A stretch of 64,000 nt of DNA from Ctena decussata. Lineage: Eukaryota; Mollusca; Bivalvia; Lucinida; Lucinidae. Under the pieces are notes generated by a model, which had not been told where the DNA came from, did not search any database, and saw nothing but the letters and a program-made list of their open reading frames with translations. The number at the start of each line of letters is the position of its first letter. Positions within the stretch are counted from its first letter, which is position 1. The stretch is from assembly GCA_963989385.1 (NCBI GenBank), contig OZ022512.1:30959899-31023898 (forward strand), in the 5' to 3' direction. The position numbers were made by a program, and so were the translations under genes. Positions 55,216 through 64,000 of this stretch are shown here, piece by piece.

Positions 55216-56478
55216 TTTGTTTTGTAGCATACAATGTAAGTATTTCTGAATTAATATGCATAAGCATGCCCCATCGATCAAATATATTTTTCATGAATGT
55301 TTTGATGAAATTAAATTTTCTTCCATTTAAAAAATACTTATTATCAAGATAAGTGCATTGTTTTTTACCAATTTGTTTTAAATATCTTATATTATAGATT
55401 ATATGAACCACAGAAACGAAACTGCATTCATATGCTAGAAATATAAATTTGAATAGAAACAGTGTAAAGAAAAATATGTAGAATTACTAAATTTTGATTT
55501 TTTTTTGAAAACGAAACGGTAAAAATATTTTTTTTCTTATCCCAATGTTTTATAGCTCTGCGGGTTATTAGACAGATTTAGTTGATTGAATGCCCCATCA
55601 ATATTCTTAGTATCCAACTACCTAAAGGATACCACACTCAGTTAAAATATCAAATTTGTCAAAATGCTGAAATTCAGGCAAATCGAAAACGTTATACAGA
55701 AAATTTGCAGCCTACACGGAAAATAAGCAAAGTATATTCGCAACTAGACATACCTCCTTAATAACATATTGGAACATCTCAACAGTGAGATTTGATTTAA
55801 AAAAATAATTTGTTTTAAACATCTGCACACTGTGGAGAATAGCAAAAACATAACAAATACAAAATCTGACATATTGCTATATTGTCATTTTCTACAATCT
55901 ATTATAAGGTATGAAGAATTAATTCATTTCCAGGTGCATTTATATATGAGTATAAGATTTCTTAAGATTTTTCATAAATATCTAAAAAATAAGATTACCC
56001 CAGCCACCCCACTTAAAAAAGGGGTATTGCTGTTTTCTGAGTCTGAACCCAAAATTATCAGGCTGTACTAAAACTTGGCATGTAAACTTTCTTTTGTTGA
56101 TCTGACATCTTAAATAATTATTTACTTTTGCAAATTCAGACATGTTGTCACGGTAACCATACAAATATACAAGAATGTACTTTTGAAAGATAAAATGATT
56201 TTTTTATGTTTAAAATAAGACATGCTAATCAAACATGAAATCAGTAAAATGTAATTGGTGGTATGAACCAAAATTGAAGCTGCAAAATGTCACTTTATAC
56301 TAGTTTCAGTAATTCTGAGGATGTTTTTCATATTTGACAGTATGGACGTGTAACCGAACTCAGTCAAATTTGGCAAAATGTCAAATCAAATGTCAAATTA
56401 AGACAAACTGAAACAATTCATACTGCGAGTTGCATGAAGAACTGAATAACAAAGTTACACTCAAAACAAGATACACTT
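55216..56478. other. AT-rich non-coding stretch
   Basis: No gene recognised in about 1.26 kb. Confidence 0.5.
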
Positions 56479-56586
56479 CCCAGCAGGCACATGACGTTGA
56501 AACGACGTCGTACTGACGTCGATGCGACGTTGTGACGTCGCATCGACGTCAGTACGACGTCATTTCGACGTCATGTGCCCGCTGGG
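56479..56586. mobile_element. 108-bp GACGTC-rich palindromic MITE
   Basis: CCCAGCAGGCACATGACGTT...to...CATGTGCCCGCTGGG is an inverted repeat along its entire length, folding at about 56532. It carries about ten ACGT cores, several within TGACGTC (the CREB/ATF half of a CRE). Similar 'CCCAGCGGGCACATGACGTT'-ended elements occur in many animal genomes (from memory). Confidence 0.8.
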
Positions 56587-56877
56587 TTCATCATAAACAT
56601 AATACACAATATCAATGATGATATTTGATATCAGAAAATTATTTGTATGGAAAGCTGGAAACTAAGATGAATAAGTAAATCTAAAGTAATATGACAGAAA
56701 AAGCATATGTAATGTTCCATTAACTAATGACAATTTAAAAAGGGATTTTACAATTAAGTACTCTTTTCGGGTCATTTTTGGCTATTTTTAGGGTGCGAAA
56801 ACGCTATAAAAACGGTGTTCTTTTTTAACTAATAAAAACCCCTAGGCAAATTGCCCTGAAAAATGACTTTCACAAGA

Positions 56878-59040
56878 GTGGTACATGTACCATTTTTGCC
56901 GATTTTTTAACCTGCTGTGTGCTCAAATTCTCCATTCATGAGCATAGTGGTACATGTACCACACCTCAATCGTCTTCATATTCATCAAAAATAATGTTTG
57001 CAACAACGCCGCCGAGTCAGTCATTAGGGATGGAGCGAGGGGTGGTACATGAACCACTTTTTCATAAAACAAAATACTTTCTCATAAATTGCGTCTGTCG
57101 TCAGAGTGGTACATGTACCACTCCTACAAACAAGAGAGTCTTAATTTTCTACAGATTTGGTCAAAGTGGTACATGTACCACCCCTCAAATCAAAGGTGTT
57201 TTCTAAATCGCATCTGAACAGACGAATCTCGAAATGAGCAAGAGTGGTACATGTACCACCCCTCAAATCAAATTTCTTGCCTATAACGTTTTTTAAAACT
57301 GGTCAGAGTGGTACATGTACCGACCCTATAATCATGGATACTTGCTACATCTAATCTGAATAGATAAATTGGAAAATGAGCAAGAGTGGTACATGGACCA
57401 CTGCTGATGTTTTTTTTTTTTTTTTCAGAATTAAATTCTCATTTTATGTACGGCTTTGGTTAAAGTGGTACATGTACCACCCCTCAAATCAAAGTGTTTG
57501 ATACAATGGAAGTGAAAGACGGACTCGAAAATATGCAATAATGGTACATGTACCACCCCTCAAATCAAAGGTGTCTGCTACCACATCTGAAAGAGAAACT
57601 CGGAAATGTGCAAGAGTGGTATATATACCACCCCTCAAATCAAATTTATTGCCTAAAAATCAAAGGGTCTGCTAAAATGCATCTGAACAGACACATTCGG
57701 AAATGAGCAAGAGTGGTACATGTACCACCCCTCAAATCAAATGTGTTTGCTGCAACGCTTCTGAATAGAAGAATTTGGAAATGAGCGAAAGTGGTACATG
57801 TACCACCCCGCAAACCAAAAGTGTCTGCTACAATGCATCTGAAAGATAAACTCGGAAACGTGCAAGAGTGGTACATGTACCACCCCTCAAATCAAAGTGT
57901 TCGCTACAATGCAACTGAGAGACAAAGTCGGAAATATGCAAGAATGATACATGTACCACCCCACAAATCAAAGATATTGGCTACAGCGCATCTGAAAGAC
58001 AAACTCGAGAATAAACAAGAGTGGTACATGTACCACCCCTCAAATCACATTTTCTGCCTATAACAGTTTTTGAAATTGGTCAAAGTGGTACATGTACCAC
58101 CCCTCATATCTATAACATTATTCAAGACTATTTTACCACTACTTGCGAAAGGGGTTGCAAAAAAGTGCATCTAAGCAAAAAACTTGGTTTAAGGCAAGAG
58201 TGGTACATGTACCGCTCCTAATCACTTTTCAAAATCTAAATTCTCATTTCATTTCAACTTAATTTGGTCAAAATGGTACATGTACCACCCCTAAAATCCA
58301 AAGGCTTGCTATAATGCATCTGAACAGTCATATTCGGAAATGAGCAAGAGTGGTACATGTACCACCCCTAAAATCAACTATGTTGCCTAAAACGTTTATG
58401 AAATTGGTCAAAGTGGTACATGTACCACCCCTAAATTCACAGGTGTCTGCTTCAATGCATCTGAACAGACAAAATCGGAAATAAGCAAGAGCGGTACATG
58501 TACCATCCCTCAAATCCAATTTCCTGCCTATAACGTTTTTAACATTGATCAAAGTGGTACATGTACCACCCCTATAATCAAGGCTACTTGCTACAGTGCA
58601 TCGGAATAGATAAATTTGAAACCACTCCTAATGTTTTTTTTTCATAATAAAATTCTCATTTTCAACGGCTTTGGTCAAAGTGGTACATACACTACCCCTA
58701 AAATCAAAGGTGTTTGCTAAATCGCATCTGAACAGACGAACTCGGAAATGAGCAAGAGTGGTATATGTACCACCCCTCAAATCAAATTTCCTGCCTTTAC
58801 CGTTTTTAAAATTTGTCAAAGTGGTACATGTACCACCCCTATAATCAAAGGTACTTACTACAGCGCATCTGAATAGATAAATATTATTTAGATATTTAGA
58901 TATTGTTTTAGAGTTTAAATTATCACTTTCTACAAATTGGTCAAGCTGATGCATGTACAATCCCTAAAATCAAAGGTGTTCCTATATCTTATCTAAGCAG
59001 ATAAACTTGAAAATAAGGGAGAATGATACATGTACCACAC
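56878..59040. repeat. Array of about 28 GTGGTACATGTACCAC palindromes in two alternating unit types
   Basis: The 16-bp perfect palindrome is exact at least 14 times (56947, 57106, 57166, 57244, 57465, 57713, 57791, 57868, 58021, 58085, 58350, 58413, 58554, 58821), with 1-4 changes at the others (for example 56878, 57042, 57308, 57386, 57541, 57616, 57944, 58200, 58273, 58491, 58680, 58758, 58946, 59022). It is nearly always followed by 'cccctcaaatcaaa' or 'cccctataatcaa'. Copies preceded by 'aaatgagcaaga' (type A) are followed by spacers of about 64 bp, and copies preceded by 'ttggtcaaa' (type B) by about 78 bp, giving a dimer of about 142 bp over much of the array. Frames on both strands (rich in 'WYMYHPS' or 'RGGTCTTLAHF') are products of the palindrome, not genes. 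Confidence 0.95.
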
Positions 59041-60209
59041 CTCAAATAGAAAGATAGTCGAACTTTATTTGCTGTATTTTTTCTACAGTGAAATCTTTAG
59101 GGCTTGTAGCCTTACCACACTGTACCGATTCAACCTCTGTAATTCAACCAAATTTTCTGGTTGATACCTCTTCGTGAGGTTTTTTCTTCTATCTTCTTTT
59201 CACATTTTTTTTACTTCTGTGGCACACTCTCTGTTCACGTTGACAAGTTTTGTTTGTCAAATAAACTTTACCATCTTAATTTGGCAAAGAAAATCTGGCA
59301 TACATTTCCATTAACCCGAACTATTTTATTCAACGGAATTTTGCCCATAGAATTAAGCTTTTGAGCCTGATTGCGCTTTATAACTGTACGTATCCTTTAA
59401 AAAATATACATTTGTCAGTGCGCATACTCAGGAGGACTCGTAGAGTGCGAGACCGCGTATTTTACAAGACATTTTTATCACACGAAAGATATGACGATAA
59501 AGTATCTAATTGTAATCATGGCACGAAATCCAAATGACAGATCATATCAAAACTAAAGACACAGATACACACCAGTGAAGTAGAATTAAAATTGAAGGTG
59601 AAAGGGTAGACTTCCAGGTCATTTAGACTTTTTCATCCAATCAGCTTGTTTAGGAAGAATTTGTCCCCCCTTCGAGCAAACTCCACCCCCCCCCCCACCC
59701 CAACCCCTACCAAGTGCAGATGCTTTTGGGAAAGGCAGGCAATCAGTAAGCAGGCAAGAAGTCACAAAAGTAGGCTCGCAAAAAGCAGATGTGCCTGTCA
59801 CAGTTAATTAGGTGAGTCGCCAAGGACGTTAAATCACGGCATTCTCCTCTAGTCAACATTATTTTCACAAAGGAATGGCAAACATGGCAAAAGCGGAGTT
59901 TAATAACCTTTCATTCAAGTCTTCTGTTGATCTTTCCATGGTGTCTTCTGTTCCTGTAAAAAAACAGCTCTATGCTAGTAATCTGTTTCATCAACTTGAA
60001 AAATATTTATAAAACTAATTGCATATGAGAGACAGTTTCCGTATGGGAGACAGGGCATCTGAAACTGAACCAGCAAAAAAAACCTCCTCCTCTCCCTCCC
60101 CTTTCTACATATGTACTGGTATAAAAACTTTTAACACGGCTGAGTCCACTCTTTACGATCTCTGAGGGGTAGCACAAGCGGCAGATTCCATCTAGGATGG
60201 TAAATAATT
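59041..60209. other. Non-coding stretch
   Basis: No exon recognised. A C-rich run is at about 59683-59698. Confidence 0.5.
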
Positions 60210-60441
60210 TGAGCCGCGACACGAGAAAACCAACAAAGTGGTGCGCACAGCGAAGACTCAGATCAGCCTGGACATCCGCCCAGTCTGATCAGTCTTCGCT
60301 GTCCGCATGGAGGTAGCTTAGACCCTTAGCTACCCCATACGCGCTTAGCGAAGACTCATGATCAGGCTAGCAGATGCCCAGGCTGATCTGATTCTGCGCT
60401 GGCGCACAACCACTTTGTTGGTTTTCTCGTGTCGCGGCTCA
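60210..60441. mobile_element. Family A element, near-consensus copy
   Basis: Both ends match exactly over 20 bp (TGAGCCGCGACACGAGAAAA / TTTTCTCGTGTCGCGGCTCA), suggesting a young insertion. ATT stands on each side of the ends. Confidence 0.92.
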
Positions 60442-60596
60442 ATTTTAGTTTAAACATATTTTTTCATAATTTCACTGACATGCAACTTAAGATAAACACA
60501 GAGTAGAGTTAATGGGTTTGGAATGAAACAAAATGCATAAAGAATTCATTTTCCTAAATAATTTAAATAGGACACACATTTAACTACATCATTTTA

Positions 60597-60630
60597 AGAG
60601 AGAGAATGAGAGAGAGAGAGACTGAGAGAG
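60597..60630. repeat. (GA)n microsatellite
   Basis: GA repeat with two interruptions. Confidence 0.85.
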
Positions 60631-60709
60631 TTCCGTGTTCATTTTAATTCGAGGCGTTCTTCACCGTAAATGGAGTTCTATTGCACGCATCCTATGACTA
60701 CCGTACGTC

Positions 60710-60870
60710 ATGAGCCGCGACGTGAGAAAACGTGTCGTCAGGATATAAGCAAACAGCCTAGATCAGCCTTCGGTGTCCGCTTACAGAATTATGTCAGTGG
60801 CCGACAAAAGCGGTGGTCAGACTGTGCGGGTGTGTAGGGTGATCTGGGCTTTCATTAACCGCACATCGCA
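60710..60870. mobile_element. Family A/D hybrid-like element, degraded
   Basis: Starts TGAGCCGCGACGTGAGAAAA like family A, but the interior ('aagcaaacagcctagatcagcc', 'ggtcagactgtgcgggtgtg', 'tgatctgggc') resembles family D arms, and there is no right family A end. Confidence 0.5.
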
Positions 60871-62050
60871 TGAAGACCCAAAGTACTATTTTCCTACAAC
60901 ATGGGGCGTTTACTGTTTTCGTACAAGTTCATAGTTGAATTTTAGCTCCTTCTTTTCTGATATCGATACCGTAAAAGGGGAGTGCCTATAAGGCCCTTTT
61001 TCTGCCCAAGAGCAAAATGTTTTATTTTCAGCCGATGATTAGCCTATAGTGTCGGCTATACTGAATCAATAGTGGTTAAGCTCCGTAAGTGCTACTTAGT
61101 TGGAACGCAAACCCTCGAAAAGCGGTGATTGTATTTACAACGGTGGATCCTTCCACGTAAAAAATAGGCCCTAAAAATGGCGAACATGGTTCTTGACGAA
61201 ATTTCCCATTATTCTCAAATGTATGTAGAGGCATTGATTATATTAAAACGATTAAACACATAAAAATGTTTTGCTAACTAGTATAAAGCAGGCTTTCTCA
61301 ACAAAATTCAGGGCCAAAATTGCTCGAAATGCTAAAATATTCATCGTCAAAGTACAACACTCTATCTTGATTCTACCGAAAACTTGCATCAACATAAAAC
61401 ATAATTTACAGAAAGATGAGACTTTCTCCAATGCGCACACCCATGCCATCGAAAACTTTATTATTTCTTCTTTTTGCATGTGAAATTTCAAGCAATATCG
61501 TTTTGGAACATTTTTAAATTGCAAAATAAAAGATGGCATCTGTAGTTTTAACGCTCAGGAAACGGTCTCGCACGTGATATGAGCACCAGCAATACTTGCC
61601 GGACAGCCACAATTTAGACAGAAAATTGAGGTCGACAGCTTGTCAAGCATTAGCTCAGATTGCTAAATACTTGAAGAGGAGAAAAATTACGGAGTTTAGT
61701 TAGCTAAAATAGACTACAAACTGGTAGAACGTACCTTACCTGACTGCTGACCTAATTGGCATTGTACAAATCTGACGTTCTGCCACTCAAATTTGTGAAA
61801 ATAATATCCCTTTCTAATATTATTTATCTTTCAAACAGTCATCTGTTTTCTGTCAAATAAGTTATTAGGTCAATGTTGTGACGTAATAAAAAAATGACGT
61901 ATATTGCCTCGAGCTAGATTGCCAGCCCGCATGCCATGTTAACAGATTAGAAGTCGAACATGAAATGCACCAGTACGAAGTAAAGAGTTTCTTTCTTGTC
62001 GTTTTGTTTGTCTAGTTTTCGAAAAATTTATAACAATTACAGAGAACATA
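60871..62050. other. Non-coding stretch
   Basis: Overlapping open frames on both strands at 61252-61539 have no recognised domain and no exon borders. Confidence 0.5.
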
Positions 62051-62284
62051 TGAGCCGCGACACGAGAAAATCAACAAAGTGGTTGTGCGCCCAGCGCAGA
62101 CTCAGATCAACCTCGGCATCCGGCTAGTCTGCACAGAGTCTTCCCTAAGCGCTTTAAGGGTAGCTAAGGGTCTAAACTACCTGCAGACAGCGAAGACTCT
62201 GATCAGACTGGGCGAATGCCCAGGATTATCTTAGTCTGCGCTGGGCGCACAACCACATTGTTGGTTTTCTCGCGTCAAGGCTCA
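62051..62284. mobile_element. Family A element
   Basis: Ends TGAGCCGCGACACGAGAAAA and TTTTCTCGCGTCAAGGCTCA; both inner pairs present. Confidence 0.9.
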
Positions 62285-63454
62285 AGTTATTTTGACAGAA
62301 ACAAGCCAGGTGGGGATGAAAGGAGGCGGTTGGTGACGAGGGTATGGGTGGGTGGGGGGCAGGGAAGTGGGGGAATTCATCTTGACTGATGCCTGGAGTG
62401 ATGTATAGGTCCCAAGCATGACTTGAGCAGTCGTTGCTGTGACAGCATATTCTCTCTCTCTCTCTCTCTCTGCCTGATTTGGCTTCATTGTTGTTACACA
62501 TACTGAGATTTATTGCTATCATTTGGATCTTACCAAGAGCTGAGCCGCAACAGGGAAAGAGGAATCTTGTCGGATAATGGATATGATAACAGCAAAATCT
62601 GCTTAGTCTAACAAGACTGCTTCAAGATACAAAACTGTATATATAAGCGAATAGCAAAACCCTGATTGGCTTGCAAGCAAACACTTTCCGTTCTGAATTA
62701 AGTTACGAAGAGCATTTCGTGTGTTCGATGATGAGCCTGAAAATGTGTCGGGGTGTGCGGATGTGGGAGGTGTGGGGAAAATTTGGAGGCTTACTACGTG
62801 TCATCCGACGTTTGGCATGTGGCACAAAAACAGCCATTTATTCCGTGGAAGCAAAGTACTGTACATGAATTTAAACTGTATACGAATCGCTCCACTTTGG
62901 CAAATTCCACATCCCGAATAAGCGTAAAGACCATTGACAGTATACTTAAACAATCTGCTTGAAAGCTGAAAATAGCTATCTTAGTCTTTGCTTCTTGCAG
63001 GTCACCCGTGTACTGACTGACCCTCAGAAAACATTACAGTAAGGGAAAAAGTGAAAACCTTCCCGCACGTCATCACATTTGGTAGCTTAGAGTGTTCAGA
63101 TGAGAATCTGAAGGCCGCTAGCTCAATTCCTATCATTGCCTAATGAATGTATTTCGACTGTTGTCCTATTCGATTCGGAAATCGACTGCCCAATTATTTA
63201 ATTTCAGGACGCAGAGTATGAAGAATAACCCCAGAGCTGAGTGTAAAGTGTACTGGATTGCCCTTGACATGTGCCTTCGGGACGATTCGTACATTCAAAA
63301 ATATCAAATCTTCTGGTGACCTGCAAGATACCCGGGCCTGCGTGTCAACCGGACAATTACAATGTTACAATTCTAGTCGGCATAAAAATGAAAAATGAAC
63401 ATATTAAGCATTGGAAGGAACTGAAAAGAAATTGAGAGTGTACATGTGGGCCTA
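62285..63454. other. Mostly non-coding; microexon-like signal at 63001-63038
   Basis: A TC microsatellite lies at 62451-62471. A strong acceptor (ttagtctttgcttcttgcag, ending 63000) is followed by 38 bp open in one frame (VTRVLTDPQKTLQ) and a GTAAGG donor (63039). Its phase does not fit the exon candidate at 63873, so another exon would be needed between them. A tRNA-like patch (63079-63132) may be a SINE head. Confidence 0.3.
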
Positions 63455-63645
63455 GGGCCACCGGATACACTTTCAGGGGAAGCATCTCGGCAATAATATT
63501 TTTGATTTATCCTACCTTTCCAATGGGAGTAAACTCTTTAAGGAAAGCATTTGCTCCTTTGGGAGCGAAGAATTTTGAAGAGTCTCCCAGTTCAGGAAAA
63601 CTAACAGGAAATTGATAAAGTTGTGTATTAATAATAATTCTACGA
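63455..63645. mobile_element. Family B short element
   Basis: GGATACACTTTCAGGGGAAG start, one unit 'aaactctttaaggaaagcat' / 'ttgctcctttgggagc', then 'ggaaaactaacaggaaattg'. Confidence 0.65.
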
Positions 63646-63872
63646 TAATTTGTGCCAGTTATCCATGAAAACGTGTTGCGGCTGTATACAGAACCGCCTC
63701 GCCAAGACTACTCTAATGTGAGGCAACATCAGTCATTTTAATAAAGAAATAGGAAAACACGATCTAAATTTTTAATTAATGTTTTTGTTGTTTGTTTATA
63801 TGTGACTGCATAACCGAAAGGGTTCGTAATTGGAGAAATAAATGTTCTATTCTATTCTATTATTTTATGTAG

Positions 63873-64000
63873 ATCTACCCGTGTACCTGCAGATTGGTAA
63901 ATTTACCCCACCCCCAAGAAAAGGCACTCAGATGCCTGACGAGTTTCTCAAACTTATACAGGCAATGCAAAAACATCACATGCATATGAACAGTGCACTG
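63873..64000 (+). CDS. Partial exon candidate running off the window, unknown protein
   Basis: After a T-rich tract and AG (63871-63872) the sequence reads 42 open codons from CTA at 63875 to the last base: LPVYLQIGKFTPPPRKGTQM then PDEFLKLIQAMQKHHMHMNS. Amino-acid usage looks coding (mixed charged, amphipathic LKLIQAMQKHH), unlike the surrounding AT-rich DNA. Only one reading frame is open throughout. An alternative acceptor (gtacctgcag, ending 63892) would shorten it in the same frame. I do not recognise the family. Confidence 0.45.

Noticed and set aside
56919..58960. Many open frames on both strands across the palindrome array (for example 57791-58063 +, 58628-58960 -)
   Set aside because: The repeated peptides are direct translations of GTGGTACATGTACCAC and its flank on either strand; no start context, no domain, and the frame changes from unit to unit.
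56878..59040. Steroid/nuclear receptor element cluster
   Set aside because: GGTACA/TGTACC half sites abut without the 3-bp spacer that receptor dimers need; kept only as an unexplained palindrome.
61252..61539. 95-codon - strand frame overlapping a 70-codon + strand frame
   Set aside because: Neither has a recognised domain or splice context; AT-rich chance frames.

Overview
This is a gene-poor, repeat-dense window of an animal nuclear genome. Three things point to a bivalve mollusc, probably a venerid clam of the Mercenaria/Ruditapes type: an intronless RING-less B-box/coiled-coil/beta-propeller (TRIM-like) gene of the sort hugely expanded in bivalves, spliced exons with GT-AG borders, and many short inverted-repeat elements and hairpin-headed tandem repeats of bivalve style. 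The organism is an inference; no species-diagnostic gene is present.

Protein-coding content is small. (1) Two + strand exons at 6310-6455 and 8620-8766, separated by a 2164-bp GT-AG intron, encode the C-terminal end of Mediator subunit MED24; neither appears as a long open frame and they are recognised from splice borders plus similarity to the conserved MED24 tail. Upstream exons must lie left of the window or be unrecognised. (2) A complete single-exon TRIM-like gene lies on the - strand at 24244-25974 with an AATAAA signal just after its stop. (3) A partial + strand exon candidate of unknown family runs off the right end (63873-64000). (4) Broken pieces of a non-LTR retrotransposon (LINE) are readable at 37251-38648 (endonuclease domain) and 43813-44290 (linker before reverse transcriptase). 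(5) A terminal-exon-like open frame occurs in two tandem copies (41494, 43209) with a third inverted fragment near 47 kb.

The rest is mobile and repetitive DNA. 0-6 kb: an 18-bp-TIR element flanked by TTAA (912-2773), SINE pieces, and two large hairpin elements with visible target duplications (5536-5736, 5790-6112). 6.5-21.5 kb: several hairpin-headed repeats carrying 150-450-bp internal monomers. 21.5-23.9 kb: about 43 copies of a 53-bp unit, apparently grown inside a short dispersed element that carries a single unit elsewhere (54.1 kb). 26-29 kb: two GATATC-rich AT arrays bracketing a CpG-richer 1.9-kb segment upstream of the TRIM-like gene. 30-36 kb: degenerate short repeats and a strange field of TGTGATATCAC-like palindromes. 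39.7-43.8 kb: a tandem segmental duplication in which one copy has a 905-bp mariner-type insertion and the other keeps the empty site. 47-49 kb: short 'gtcactattttt' repeats and a two-copy CxxC peptide repeat. 54.3-55.2 kb and 56.9-59.0 kb: two arrays built round palindromic motifs; the second has about 28 copies of a 16-bp palindrome, GTGGTACATGTACCAC, set in two alternating unit types.

There is no operon-like logic; genes are independent, and most of the interest is in how the repeat families are built and how they grow. No CRISPR array, rRNA or intact tRNA gene was seen.
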